A DNA stretch of 64,000 bases from NCBI RefSeq assembly GCF_000004195.4, contig NC_030684.2, positions 112,011,429 through 112,075,428 of the forward strand, in the 5' to 3' direction. A program made the position numbers and the translations under genes. Below the pieces are notes generated by a model that was not told the DNA's origin, searched no databases, and saw only the letters and a list, made by a program, of their open reading frames with translations. The stretch is from Xenopus tropicalis (lineage: Eukaryota > Chordata > Amphibia > Anura > Pipidae). Positions 38,901 to 48,652 of this stretch are shown in pieces (position 1 is the first letter of the stretch; every line of letters begins with the position of its first letter).

Positions 38901-38963
38901 CATGTTGATGAAGCTTCACTGCCCTATGTGAAGTAACATGGCACATGGAGAATGGTACAGTAC
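38901..38963 (-). promoter_or_regulatory. NOVA1: Intronic YCAY cluster beside the regulated exon
   Basis: Reading the minus strand from the donor, the first 63 nt of the intron contain CCAT three times, TCAC and TCAT. YCAY is the established NOVA binding tetramer, and clusters next to a regulated exon direct splicing according to their position. Together with the exon's own motifs this suggests a NOVA feedback element. Five tetramers in 63 nt exceeds the chance expectation of about one, but it is a motif count, not binding evidence. Confidence 0.5.
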
Positions 38964-39035
38964 CTGGCTGGCTCTGGAGATGGTCATGGGGTCAGATGGA
39001 GAGGACTTGGTGGCTGGTGGTAATGATGACAATGT
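38964..39035 (-). CDS. NOVA1: NOVA1 alternative 72-nt exon (autoregulated cassette)
   Basis: The exon encodes 24 residues including ATKSSPSDPMTIS and is in phase 0 with both neighbours, so it can be included or skipped without a frame change. It closely resembles the 24-residue cassette known in mammalian NOVA1 between the KH1 linker and KH2, whose core is also KSSPSDPMT. The acceptor is strong on the minus strand (CCCTGCTTTGTTCTGCAG upstream) and the donor is CAG/GTACTG. The exon itself contains seven YCAY tetramers (TCAT twice, CCAC twice, CCAT three times). In mammals NOVA1 binds this exon and represses its own inclusion. The Ser/Thr/Pro-rich peptide is a plausible phosphorylation region. 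It is too short for an open-frame scan and was found by position, phase and similarity. Confidence 0.93.
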
Positions 39036-39887
39036 CTGCAGAACAAAGCAGGGTCAGAAGCAGTATCCAGTCAGCTTGAGAAATTTATTCACTCTTTCAC
39101 TGCCAGAAGCGGACCGCAGGTCAAATATAAATCAGCAGACCTCTCTGGCACTGAAGAGGTTTTAACCAAAAAGTGGGAAAATAGGTTAAAATAAAGGAGA
39201 AAAGCATTCCTGGGAACAGCAAAGGTGGAGAGGAGGATGGATGAGTTTGGATTAGTGACAGAAAATAAAACAGGTTTCAGTGGGAAAATATAAAAAAACA
39301 AAAAACAAAAAACAAAAGAAACAAAATCAAATACAATCCTGGTAATAGCCCACATTACAAGGAAAATTACATATATTTATCACGCAAGGGGAAACCTTAA
39401 TCCTGTCACAGGCAATGTATAGGATACCCCACTATTTCACATTAAGTGGAACCTGTGTATGGTCACACAATATAGGAGCCTCGGTTCAAAAGAAGCAAAT
39501 TAGTCTGTTTTCCATATCAGAACATTTTTCTATAGGAAAAGGGCTTTTACAGTTACATAACATTACAAATAATGGGCAATATTGCTCTTGAAGTCCTGAT
39601 AAATATGATGCACAGGGCCTTATCAAAAGAAACTGACTTGCAGTCTGAATTATAGGTTGGCACTACTGCTAGCAGTCTGTCTGATTTTGCCAGAATTTGT
39701 AGACTGGTTTGCTGACTATAAAAACAGACATGCCAGTGGCTCTAATATAGACTAGGATTGCACCAAAAAAAATCAGGGTGTATACAATTCCCTGCTCTGA
39801 GTTGGGCTTGGCATTATAAAGTTATTAACAGTAACATACGCAGACTTTCCCTGAGGCTCTATGACCACTGATGGAGGTCACACAAAC
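39036..39887 (-). other. NOVA1: NOVA1 intron between KH1-end exon and 72-nt exon
   Basis: 852 bp. The donor is CAG/GTTTGTG at 39881-39887, without the usual A at +3 and so probably modest in strength. The acceptor is TTCTGCAG at 39036-39043, preceded by a CTGAC branch-point-like word near 39055. No repeat or other exon was recognised. Confidence 0.8.
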
Positions 39888-40054
39888 CTGTTTGATTCGG
39901 TCAGGGTTGACTGTGGTTTGCGGCTGCAGGATGCTGACGGGCTCAGTCTTGGCCACATTTTGTGGCATCTCTCGTATTTTCTCTGCGATGAACCCATGGA
40001 CGGCATTGAGGGCTTCGACGGTGCCTTGAATCAGACAGACCCGCTCTGTGGTTC
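39888..40054 (-). CDS. NOVA1: NOVA1 coding exon: end of KH1 and linker
   Basis: The 167-nt exon supplies the last two bases of a split Gly codon and then 55 residues, starting [20 protein letters not shown], passing [10 protein letters not shown] and ending VNPDRIKQ. It matches vertebrate NOVA1 (from memory, essentially identical). It contains the C-terminal strand and helix of KH1 and the linker to KH2. The KH1 GxxG loop lies in the preceding exon, which is not in the window. The acceptor is CTTTCTTCAG at 40055-40064 (phase 1 entry) and the exon ends CAG/GTTTGTG in phase 0. It joins in frame either to the 72-nt exon or directly to the terminal exon. Confidence 0.96.
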
Positions 40055-42880
40055 CTGAAGAAAGGCATTAAGTTGGAGAGTTCCAGTCAATCTCTATGCT
40101 CATTTCATAAAAAAAACATACACAAATTAAACCAGTGACCTTTTTTTGTAAACTGATCCATATTAAGTCTGGGATTTAGCCTCAGGGCACTAGATTTGCT
40201 ATACAATTGCATCTGAACTACTACTGCTGTAGGAAGAAATTGCCCTGTACAACAGGTTGCCTTTGGGGCCCAATCTAAGCAACATGAGGACCCATATTTG
40301 TTTCCCAACCTGCAGGAAAATCTTTGCTTGCTCACCAATGCCTTGTCTCTATATTATGTAACCTAATGAGAACTGTAGGAATAAACATTCTTCTCATTTC
40401 CTGGCCTACTAGTTAAACAATATGGTATGATTTAGTAGAAACCATAACCTACAGGGCCTGCAGACATGGTTTGCTCTACAACTTAACACAAAGCAGTTTA
40501 TGACAAGTAAGGTTGTTACAGAGTATCCTATTTTTGTGCTTTATTGTGCAGGATATTGCTGCTCTTGTACCCACTAAGCACTTTAAACCAGATGTGAGAA
40601 CGCACTTGGAAGATTTCTGTATTTTTAAGCACTTTTGCTGTATTGGGTTGCTGTATATTAACTCTACCACACCTCTTGCTTTCCTGAAAATTAATGACAT
40701 TATTAGCAGTCATTTTTGCTGCAGAAAAATGGAAAAGCTGGGTCAAGCTAACTCTAGAGGCCACAACAATGCCCAATGAATGGATTTTGAGATATTATTT
40801 TTAAGACATTTGGCCGATGAAACTTACAGAAACAATCAACATTCTTTCCTTGAGAATAATGTGCCAGTGGAAAAGGAATTATAGGATTCTGTTTAAGTGC
40901 TTTTCGCTTCCACAAAGTGATCGGTGCGCCAGCCGCACTGCCAGGGCTATGGTTACCATTGGTAATAAAAATGAAAAATCATAAATCAACAAACTCTGGG
41001 ATATTTTTTGTCGTGTTCAAAAGCTTTTAGCTTCATCAGTGTCTGGAAGGAACAGCAAGATCCTTCATCTTCCTCAGAAGGGTGACAATATAATGTGCTT
41101 GAGAAAAGCTTCAAAAACATTCAGTTTTAAGCTCTTTCCAAATTGCAGAATTACTGACAACAGGGCATGACATGCTGTGGTTGGAGAGAAGGTGATGCTA
41201 AATGTTCAGAACCACCTTCTACGAGTTGTGCCAAGGTCATGTGCAGAGCTGAGATGCCTAAAACCATATTTGTAATTATATTATTTCATTTTATATACTG
41301 AATGTTTTCCTTAACATTAATAAGCTGCCATTAACCACCAGGTTCATAAGTTGCCATTGATCAGATGGTGTGTAACATGGCCACTACCCAATGGGAGAAT
41401 TTTTAGATGGAAGAACAGATAGATGTTGGCATTGTTTTGTATGGAGGGTTCATAGTTACTCTTTGCAAATTTGTTAGAGGACATTATAAACAGTTAATGG
41501 GAGGAAAAGAGGTCACCTCTTTAGGCTAATTGTGCATTTGACGTTTTCTCTTCTGTTTTTTGCTCTGTGGTCAGTAGCACTAACATGTAGAATATCTGCC
41601 TGAAAACCCTCAAGTAAGAATTCCTGGGCCAAAATCCACTCTGTGTGAGGTGTCACAGGCAGATGCCATTTCTATAAGTGCTACTGACAATGCCCTGATA
41701 AGGGAAACAGCACATGTGCCATTAGCCTTATACTAGAGAAATAGAATTGTCACTTAAAGCAATGCAAATGGTTCTACACTGTGGGTAGTGAAGATGAAGA
41801 ATTTCCTGCTGGTAAAAGTGATAGCAGATTGCTTTAATGTCTTTAAGAGGGGCTTGACTGTCTTCTTCATCTGGCAAAATCTTCACGGCTATAGTTAGTT
41901 TTGCGTAGGTAAGTGAATGTATATGCATGTCTGTTTAATGGACAGTCCTCTCAACCCAAATTAAATATGTAACTATATATATATATATATAGAGAGACCA
42001 GATTAATTTTTACCAATGGCAGATATTTAAAGTGAGATGGAACAACAAAAGGCAGGTAAGGGTAAGAGCAAATTGCTAGGCTTGTAATATATTGAAGCCT
42101 TTATCATGTGTGGTCCATGTGATCCCAGAGGACAACTAATGTGAGTAGCAGAATTATGTTGCAGTTTATTATGTGAATACATGCCTTAAAAAAAGAAAAA
42201 AAAAAACTAAACGTTAATCATCAATACCTCTTTAACCTCAATTACTATAACCGTGAACTTCCTAACTGCAATATATAACAGGGAATAGAATGTGCTAATT
42301 GTTTGGAGTGGATAATTGCTGGTGTGTGACTGTCACTGAGTGAAAACAGTATTTGTCGCAGGCCAGCCAACCAATGTAAAACTAAAAGTTTGCTTTTGGT
42401 AATTCACTGGATCTAATATCCTAATCGGATCTCTAAGGTCTGTAAGTGCATAAAGTTTAAAGGCCCATTTCTAGTAGGGAAAAAACTAAAGAACAAATTG
42501 GTCTCTATAGAATGTACAACAAACTGTGTATCCCTAGTGGCCCCTTCAAAGAAAAGTGGCAGTTTGGAGAAACACAGCAGATCAGGCAGTTGCCATGAGG
42601 TTGTCTTTGTTTCTAGTTATTATTGGTTCAGCGCCATGATGTTAGAGGAGTGAGTGGAGAATACTTAATATATATGAATGCTCACACTGATCAGTTACCA
42701 CTGGTTTACTGTGAGGTGCCTTCCTACAAATATTGTCATTTTATGCAGGGAGCTGCTATCTTGCTCCCTTCCCATTGTTCTGCCAATCGGCTGCTGGGAG
42801 GGGGGTGATATCACTCCAACTTGCAGCCCAGCAGTAAAGTGTGAATGAAGTTTATCAGAGAACAGGTCACATGGCTGTGG
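40055..42880 (-). other. NOVA1: NOVA1 upstream intron, proximal part
   Basis: No exon with KH1 similarity (GKGG-coding stretch) was found here or further right to 64000. A TA microsatellite lies at 41974-41991. Open frames on both strands, up to 88 codons, are unremarkable. Confidence 0.6.
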
Positions 42881-43070
42881 CCAGGGCCGGAACTAGGGGT
42901 AGGCAGAAGAGGCATCTGTCTAGGGCGCAACGGTGGGGGGGGGGGGGGTGCCAAGCAAAGTTCCAGGCCCTTTCCCCCTCACTGCTGTACCCCGCCAGGA
43001 GCCCCAGCATCCCCGGCACCCTGTGTGGCACCATGGGAAATGAAGAATATGGCTAGCCCCATGTGAAATT
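42880..43070. mobile_element. hAT-like end fragment with G14 tract
   Basis: CAGGGCCGGAACTAGGGGTA at about 42881, followed by TCTAGGGCGCAACGG and a run of 14 G (42935-42948), is a recurrent start of Xenopus hAT elements. No right terminal repeat was found. The GC-rich part ends near 43040. Confidence 0.5.
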
Positions 43071-44169
43071 TCAAAATTAAATATAAAAAATATGTTTGTG
43101 CTTTTAAAAAAAAAGATATTGCAGGATTCTGCTGGAGAAGCTCTATTTACTGATGATTTTTTTTAAAAAAAAAAACGGTGATTTCTCAAAGTTATTACTG
43201 GATCTAGTAAGCTATAGCAATCAATGAGATGCTTGCTGTCATACAGCTGACCAGTAAATGATACATGCCGACTGGTTACAAAAGAAAATACGCTCAAAAA
43301 ATGGATTTTATCCCACTTGCATATGATCTGTTGTGTTTGTATGTTCTAATGCAGGCCATCCTTCATACATACTCAGCACAGTATCGGAGAGGACAGGGTG
43401 TGCTGGTGAGATATTACATATTTTGCTTTTAGAAATCAGCATTTTAGGGGTTAAAGAGCTTTTTCTGTGCATTCTTGGAGTTAAAGTTCTGTGGTTTAAA
43501 CCCCTTTTGCTTTTACCTCCCCGCTGTTATAATCTGCCAAATGACTCCCTAATCCCAGATCCAAGGGGGGAAAAGGGGGGCTGTAGGATTAAGCATTGAC
43601 TAACCATAAAAGCAGGGACATGGATTAAGGGAAGCTGTTGTGATATATATTAATGGCTTATGAAAGATGAATTTATCCATGCAGCGTGTTCTGGGTAACA
43701 AATCTCTTGATTACAGCAAAACACAAAGGGCAGTCCAACAGCCCTTAAGGTTAATTCAGCTTTGGGATTAAGATTGAATGTTAACTCTGCCAATACCTAA
43801 CGTACATTTAACACAAAACAGCTGATCTTTTGATCTTAACTCCATCTATTTTGTATTTCTTTTTCTTCTCAATAAATTCCTATCTGCAGTTATTGCAAGG
43901 TAATGTTATTTATTTACCAATAGAGGGAGCCAGTGGATATATTTGATCCATGCTTATCATGGCTATATTCAAATGGTTCCAGTAAGCAAGCTAATCCTAA
44001 TGAAAATAAGAAGGACAATAAAAAAAAAGCCTCCAAATATATTTTGTATAAATCATCATAAAAAATAAATACTGTGTATCTAGAAAAGCCTTGGTTATTT
44101 TAAAGCATTTTAATTAATCACAGTAAATGAAAAACATTACAGTTACAAATCCCATTATTAGCATTAGAA
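43071..44169 (-). other. NOVA1 upstream intron, nothing recognised
   Basis: AT-rich. A possible fragment of a common Xenopus repeat lies at about 43180-43275 (GCAATCAATGAGATGCTTGC and CTGACCAGTAAATGAT). No exon. Confidence 0.45.
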
Positions 44170-44410
44170 TACTTAATGATCTGGAATTTTGGTCATCTGG
44201 GGGTTTTCCAGATAATGGATTTTACCATAATTTGGATCACCATACCTCAAGGCTGCTAAGTACCGTATTTTCCGGCGTATAAAAGGATCGTTTTGCCAGT
44301 AATAGTAGATTACTGTAGCTTAGTTACCATCAAGTACAAGTTAATATTTTATTATTAAACAGGAACCTACTATAAAATGAGAATGGGCTCTATAATAAAA
44401 GGGGAAAGAA
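44170..44410 (-). mobile_element. TACAGGTATGGG-family MITE interrupted by another element
   Basis: 44175-44245 (CCAGATAATGG, ATAATTTGGATCACCATACC) and 44318-44365 (TTAGTTACCATCAAGTACAA, TATTTTATTATTA) are reverse-complement matches to parts of the 15724 family. Between them, ACCGTATTTTCCGGCGTATA at 44263 is the start of a different, widely distributed DNA-transposon family in vertebrates. This suggests a nested insertion, though the second element's far end is not evident. Confidence 0.5.
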
Positions 44411-46643
44411 AAATGTGTTATAGACATAGCTTTACAAACACATTCCTCTGTACAAAGATTAGACTCACATTGGATTTGGTAGTAACCGGTAGCTGTGATT
44501 GGTGGCATTTATCTGGTAAACCTATAATCATATGACAAGGCCATTTTTACCATACTAGGAAGGCTGACCCTCACCCAGCTGACATTCATAGCATGACAAG
44601 AGTTTACTTTTTCTGGAGATTTCTTCTACAGGCTAGTCTAGTGAATCCATGGATCTTTATCTATAAGTAGGTCTCCAGTAACATGACTACTGTACAGGCC
44701 ATGCTAAATGGGCACAACTGTGTTGTCTGTAGCCCTTCCAATGACCTCTAGCTTATCAAGTGGGAGAAAACACAAATGACTTTTTAAACAAAGGGGCATT
44801 TGTTTATTATCTTTCAGCGCAGCTGGTCAGTTTGGGAGACCAGGGTCACTAACCACTGCTAGATATTTCATCAAATTAGGGGCAGTTGTTGGGAAAGCCA
44901 GAGAATGTTCAGTAGGTACAGTGGCACTGCCTAAAGTTAGTTTCAGATATATTTAGTTGCAGCCTCTGTTAGACAGTCCCAAAGACAGATCTCTGTTACT
45001 TCCCTGAGCATCATTATCAGTCAGGCCTATAAACGATAGGTGGCAACCCTAATTGCACTCAGTGTTGACCAAGCTGGCATGAATGGCAAAATAATCCTTA
45101 ATGTTCAAATATATTTTAGTGCCTTGCTCCCATGCATTCTAGATAATAAATCTGATAATGATAATTATCACATTTGTTATAGTGATAATGGACAGTACAG
45201 TATATGTATAGTGGATTCCTGGCGCTATGAACAAAACGTGGCTATAGAACAATGGGCTATAGGGCCAATATACATATTGATATAACCAACTTAAAAAACA
45301 AGAGACAGCAGGGTAAGTGATACAAAACCAAGCCAGTCAGGCATAATCTACTGTATCACACAAGATAATTGTGTATAATGTTCCCCCTGTATAAAAAAAA
45401 ATATTATTAAATAAAAGTGCAGTAATACAAATGTCTGAACCTGCCACCACATTAATAGCAGACTTTTAGAAACAGTACCAAATTCATTCAATATTCAAGA
45501 AAATGTACCTAAGCTTTTAAACTCATTATTACAGGAGGCACAAAATGGTAATGGGCGTCCCTATCTTCAGTAAAGTAGTACAAAGTAACAGCACTGTGTC
45601 TCATTTGTGTGTATCTGCTGCAAATCAATTGAGATTGACGCAATGACTTCAGTGTGTGTTTAACATGGATAAATAATTGGGCAGTTAGTGGGTCAGTGGG
45701 TTACATTTTATGTCTCCAATGGAGCGGGGATGCTCAATTTAATTGACTAGGAAAATGGTTTATAGGTCCCCACTAGTTTATTTTAATCTATCCCCTCTAT
45801 CTGCCTATAACCCTCACCCCCTGTATGTGGCACAGTGTCTTGGGATTTTCCTGTTGAAATATATATATATATTTTTTTTTATTTTAATGATGAAAGCTCT
45901 AATTCTTTGTGCTGACAGGGCTCTCTCAGGTCCTCCGAGATGCAGTCAGAACCCCTGTACCTCTGGTAGCTAAGCCACTTATCTGTCCCGTCTATGGTAG
46001 TGAGACGGAAAAAGAAATTAGAGCAACTGAATAATTTTACACTGAGGCAAAAGGTTTTTTTTCCTGTCATACAAAATGAAGGACGATATCAAAGGAAAGC
46101 AGAGTTAGCGAGACAGGACTGTTCTATTCCCAGGAGCCAGGTAGCCACGTCTCCTAACTGCTTGTGACATTTTATATAGATTTATACACAGGCACCTCCC
46201 CTCTGGTTCCTAGAAATTAGGTCAGGCTCCTAGAGTAGACTGGTAGTCTTCTAACCTGAGAAGAAATGCTACACGGTACTAAGCAACCTCGATTTGGAGG
46301 AGAGAACTTGATTTTAAATCTATGGAATATGTGTGGGTGTTTATCTTTAGGCAAGGGGTTCAAGAGGTGACTGGGCCCTATACAAACATTGCGGCAGGCA
46401 ATTTATGGTCTTGGCAAATCCATGAATACGGAATGGGCAAGCCTAAATATTCTCCAGAACACCACTCATGTGCCTATTTAGGTCACAGTACAGTACCTAA
46501 CTTCAAAAGCCCAATGCTAATTAAATGCCATAAAGAAAGAAAGTAATGCATGTGAATAACAGCAGCACCGGCCGGAGTGAGTATGGGGAGGTTTGGATAC
46601 CATATATGTATATATACTGAATTGTTTTGATCTGATATATATA
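44411..46643 (-). other. NOVA1 upstream intron, nothing recognised
   Basis: No exon or complete repeat seen. A short TA/T tract lies at 45860-45882. Confidence 0.5.
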
Positions 46644-46971
46644 TAAGTGTGTGCCTCAGCCTTTATATATATATATATATATATAACGAGAAAGGAGACT
46701 GCCGGCACTCACGAAATACCCGCTTTAGTTGCCTGGGTGCAGTGTTCAATCAGCATAAACAGAAAACATCCAGAAGCCGCACTCACAGGTCTTAAGTTGA
46801 GAAAACGAAATCTTTATTGCCAGGAGAGTGAACTAACGTTTCGGCTGTTACACCAGAGTTTGTCAAACTTTGACAAAGGCTGGTGTAACAGCCGAAACGT
46901 TAGTTCACTCTCCTGGCAATAAAGATTTCGTTTTCTCAACTTAAGACCTGTGAGTGCGGCTTCTGGATGTT

Positions 46972-47033
<62 letters not shown>

Positions 47034-47054
47034 AAAGGCTGAGGCACACACTTA
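46644..47054. repeat. Nested inverted repeats with TA tracts
   Basis: Outer arms: AAGTGTGTGCCTCAGCCTTT (arm 46644-46664) and its exact 21-bp reverse complement at 47034-47054. Just inside each arm lies a TA microsatellite (46663-46685 and 46975-47030, the latter 56 bp). Between them sits the 215-bp palindrome annotated separately. The order is arm, TA, unique 75 bp, palindrome, TA, arm. The outer arms may belong to a separate element that was split. Confidence 0.85.
46761..46975. repeat. 215-bp near-perfect palindrome
   Basis: 46761-46867 and 46869-46975 are reverse complements around a single central C at 46868. The outer 96 bp of each arm match exactly and only two positions near the centre mismatch. 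Each arm contains GAACTAACGTTTCGGCTGTT (or its complement) and a CAATAAAG polyadenylation-like word pointing outward. Both strands therefore encode the same 50-residue stretch, seen in two overlapping open frames; it is a repeat artefact and not a gene. Confidence 0.95.
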
Positions 47055-48436
47055 TGGGGATTACAACCTGGGTGCAAATCAGAAAAACAATGTAAATATG
47101 TAAAAAATGCTGATGCACACCAGGAAAATTTCATCAAAAAGAGATACTTATTTTATTTAGATCGACGTTTCGGTCCTCAACCGGGACCTTTATCATATAT
47201 GGTGTTTTGCAAAATCAGATCTTTTTAGGCACATATACACAGGCACAAAGATACTGTGACAGGTCATTGCTGATACCATTTTCCAGCAGCAGAGGGAAGC
47301 AACCCTTAGTGACATGCTCTATTGAGCCTATAGATGCGGGCCCCTGGTTGGATTGCACAACCATGCATACAATCCAGAGAACTGGGTTTGCAGGCAGCAA
47401 TGAGTTAGGGAAATGGTGACTACAAAAAAAACTAGGCTACAATGTTATATAGCTATTGGCAAAAGTCTGTGTACTGTAGGGGATGGTCAATATGTAATGC
47501 TGCACTGAGACAATAAGGGCTCATTTACGACTCAACGCAAAGTGTGAAAAGTGCAGTTTCGGAAGCAATGACTTGTAGACTGGTAGGACCTGTTTTGATG
47601 GGCCCCTATGTGCTACATATGCTCTTAGAGCATATATAGCAAATATACCAAATGAATTCCAGCAATTTTGCCAGCAACAAGTGAAAAAGTGGAACTGAAA
47701 TTTGTGCTGAATTCTGCAGATGTTGTCTGCCTACTCTAGGGGGCAAACTGATTTTTGTCTTAGCGTAACCTTACTCTAAGAATCTTTTCATCAGAGTTTC
47801 TTTTTCCCCACTTCTAGCGGGGATAGGCTAAGCATCCATCCTATCCAGGAGATAATGAAACTAATGACCCTGCACTGGCAAGATATGTAATGGGCTCATC
47901 AGACATGATTGATGGGAGCTCCTTGACTGAATTGGGGGGTTAGCGTGCTGTTCTGGCTGTTCTATCCTATATTTGTAGGTTCTGTAGCCAGCAAAGGAAT
48001 GTAAGAGCATGGGGAGTTTCAGGGGCCTTAGTTAAAGCTGCAGAGAGAGGAGAGGCAGCTGTTCTTTCCTAAGCAATCATCACAGCTATTAAAATATGGG
48101 GCTGCTCCTTATCTCCATGGCACAGGCCTCAGCCAGGCATTTACTCATTTTTCAGCCCATCTGTGGTGGGAAAATAGGCCCTGACTGACCTCTGATCCCT
48201 TCATTTACTTTGACATACACTTTTTAAAATTAATTAGAGAGAAGGATATTTCCTGTATCGGAACAAAATAGCTGTATATGTAACCCTAGGATGGAATCAT
48301 TTCAAGGCTTCTTTGAGGCCAAACAGTTTATCCCAGAAGTAACTAGTACTGCCTTACTGGTGTATACATAGAGATCTTTCATTCTAATCATATTTAACAA
48401 GGTTTACTCACAGATCTAAAAAAAAATTTAAAAAAG
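47055..48436 (-). other. NOVA1 upstream intron; one GACGTTTCGG-type repeat fragment
   Basis: At about 47140-47200, TTAGATCGACGTTTCGGTCC with CCGGGACCTTTATCA is a further member of the CGTTTCGG-containing repeats seen in the palindrome. The rest holds nothing recognisable. Confidence 0.45.
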
Positions 48437-48652
48437 AATTAAACCAAATAGGCTTGTTTTGCCTCCAATAGGGATTATTTATTCCTTAGTTGAGATAAAG
48501 TACAAGCTACTGTTTTATTATTACAGACAAAAAGAAAATCATTTTTAAGAATTAGAATTATTTGCTTATAATAAAGTCCATGGGAGATGGTCTCCGTGTG
48601 ATTGGGAACTTTCTGGATAACTGGTTTCCGGATAACAGATCCCATACCTGTA
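48437..48652 (-). mobile_element. TACAGGTATGGG-family MITE, partial
   Basis: The right end GGATAACAGATCCCATACCT then GTA is the reverse complement of the family's left terminal repeat. GGTTTCCGGATAAC, ACTGTTTTATTATTACAG and CCAATAGGGATTATTT match the interior of 15724-16056. The copy stops near 48437, so its other terminal repeat is missing. Confidence 0.75.

Larger units (their letters stand above)
34376..38963 (-). other. NOVA1: NOVA1 intron between the 72-nt exon and the terminal exon
   Basis: 4588 bp, from the donor GTACTG (38963 downward) to the acceptor CTCAG at 34376. It holds a TA microsatellite (36007-36026), a hairpin element (36129-36232), an inverted repeat (37659-37784), a perfect hairpin (38075-38163) and a C14 tract (38701-38714). 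A small hAT-end fragment lies at about 35529-35590. No further exon with coding similarity was seen. Confidence 0.8.

Noticed and set aside
38938..39165. 75-codon plus-strand frame
   Set aside because: Antisense to the 72-nt NOVA1 exon and its flanks.
39861..40058. 65-codon plus-strand frame
   Set aside because: Antisense to the NOVA1 exon at 39888-40054.
46647..47137. Two frames on opposite strands encoding a nearly identical 50-residue stretch
   Set aside because: A direct consequence of the 215-bp palindrome, not a duplicated gene.
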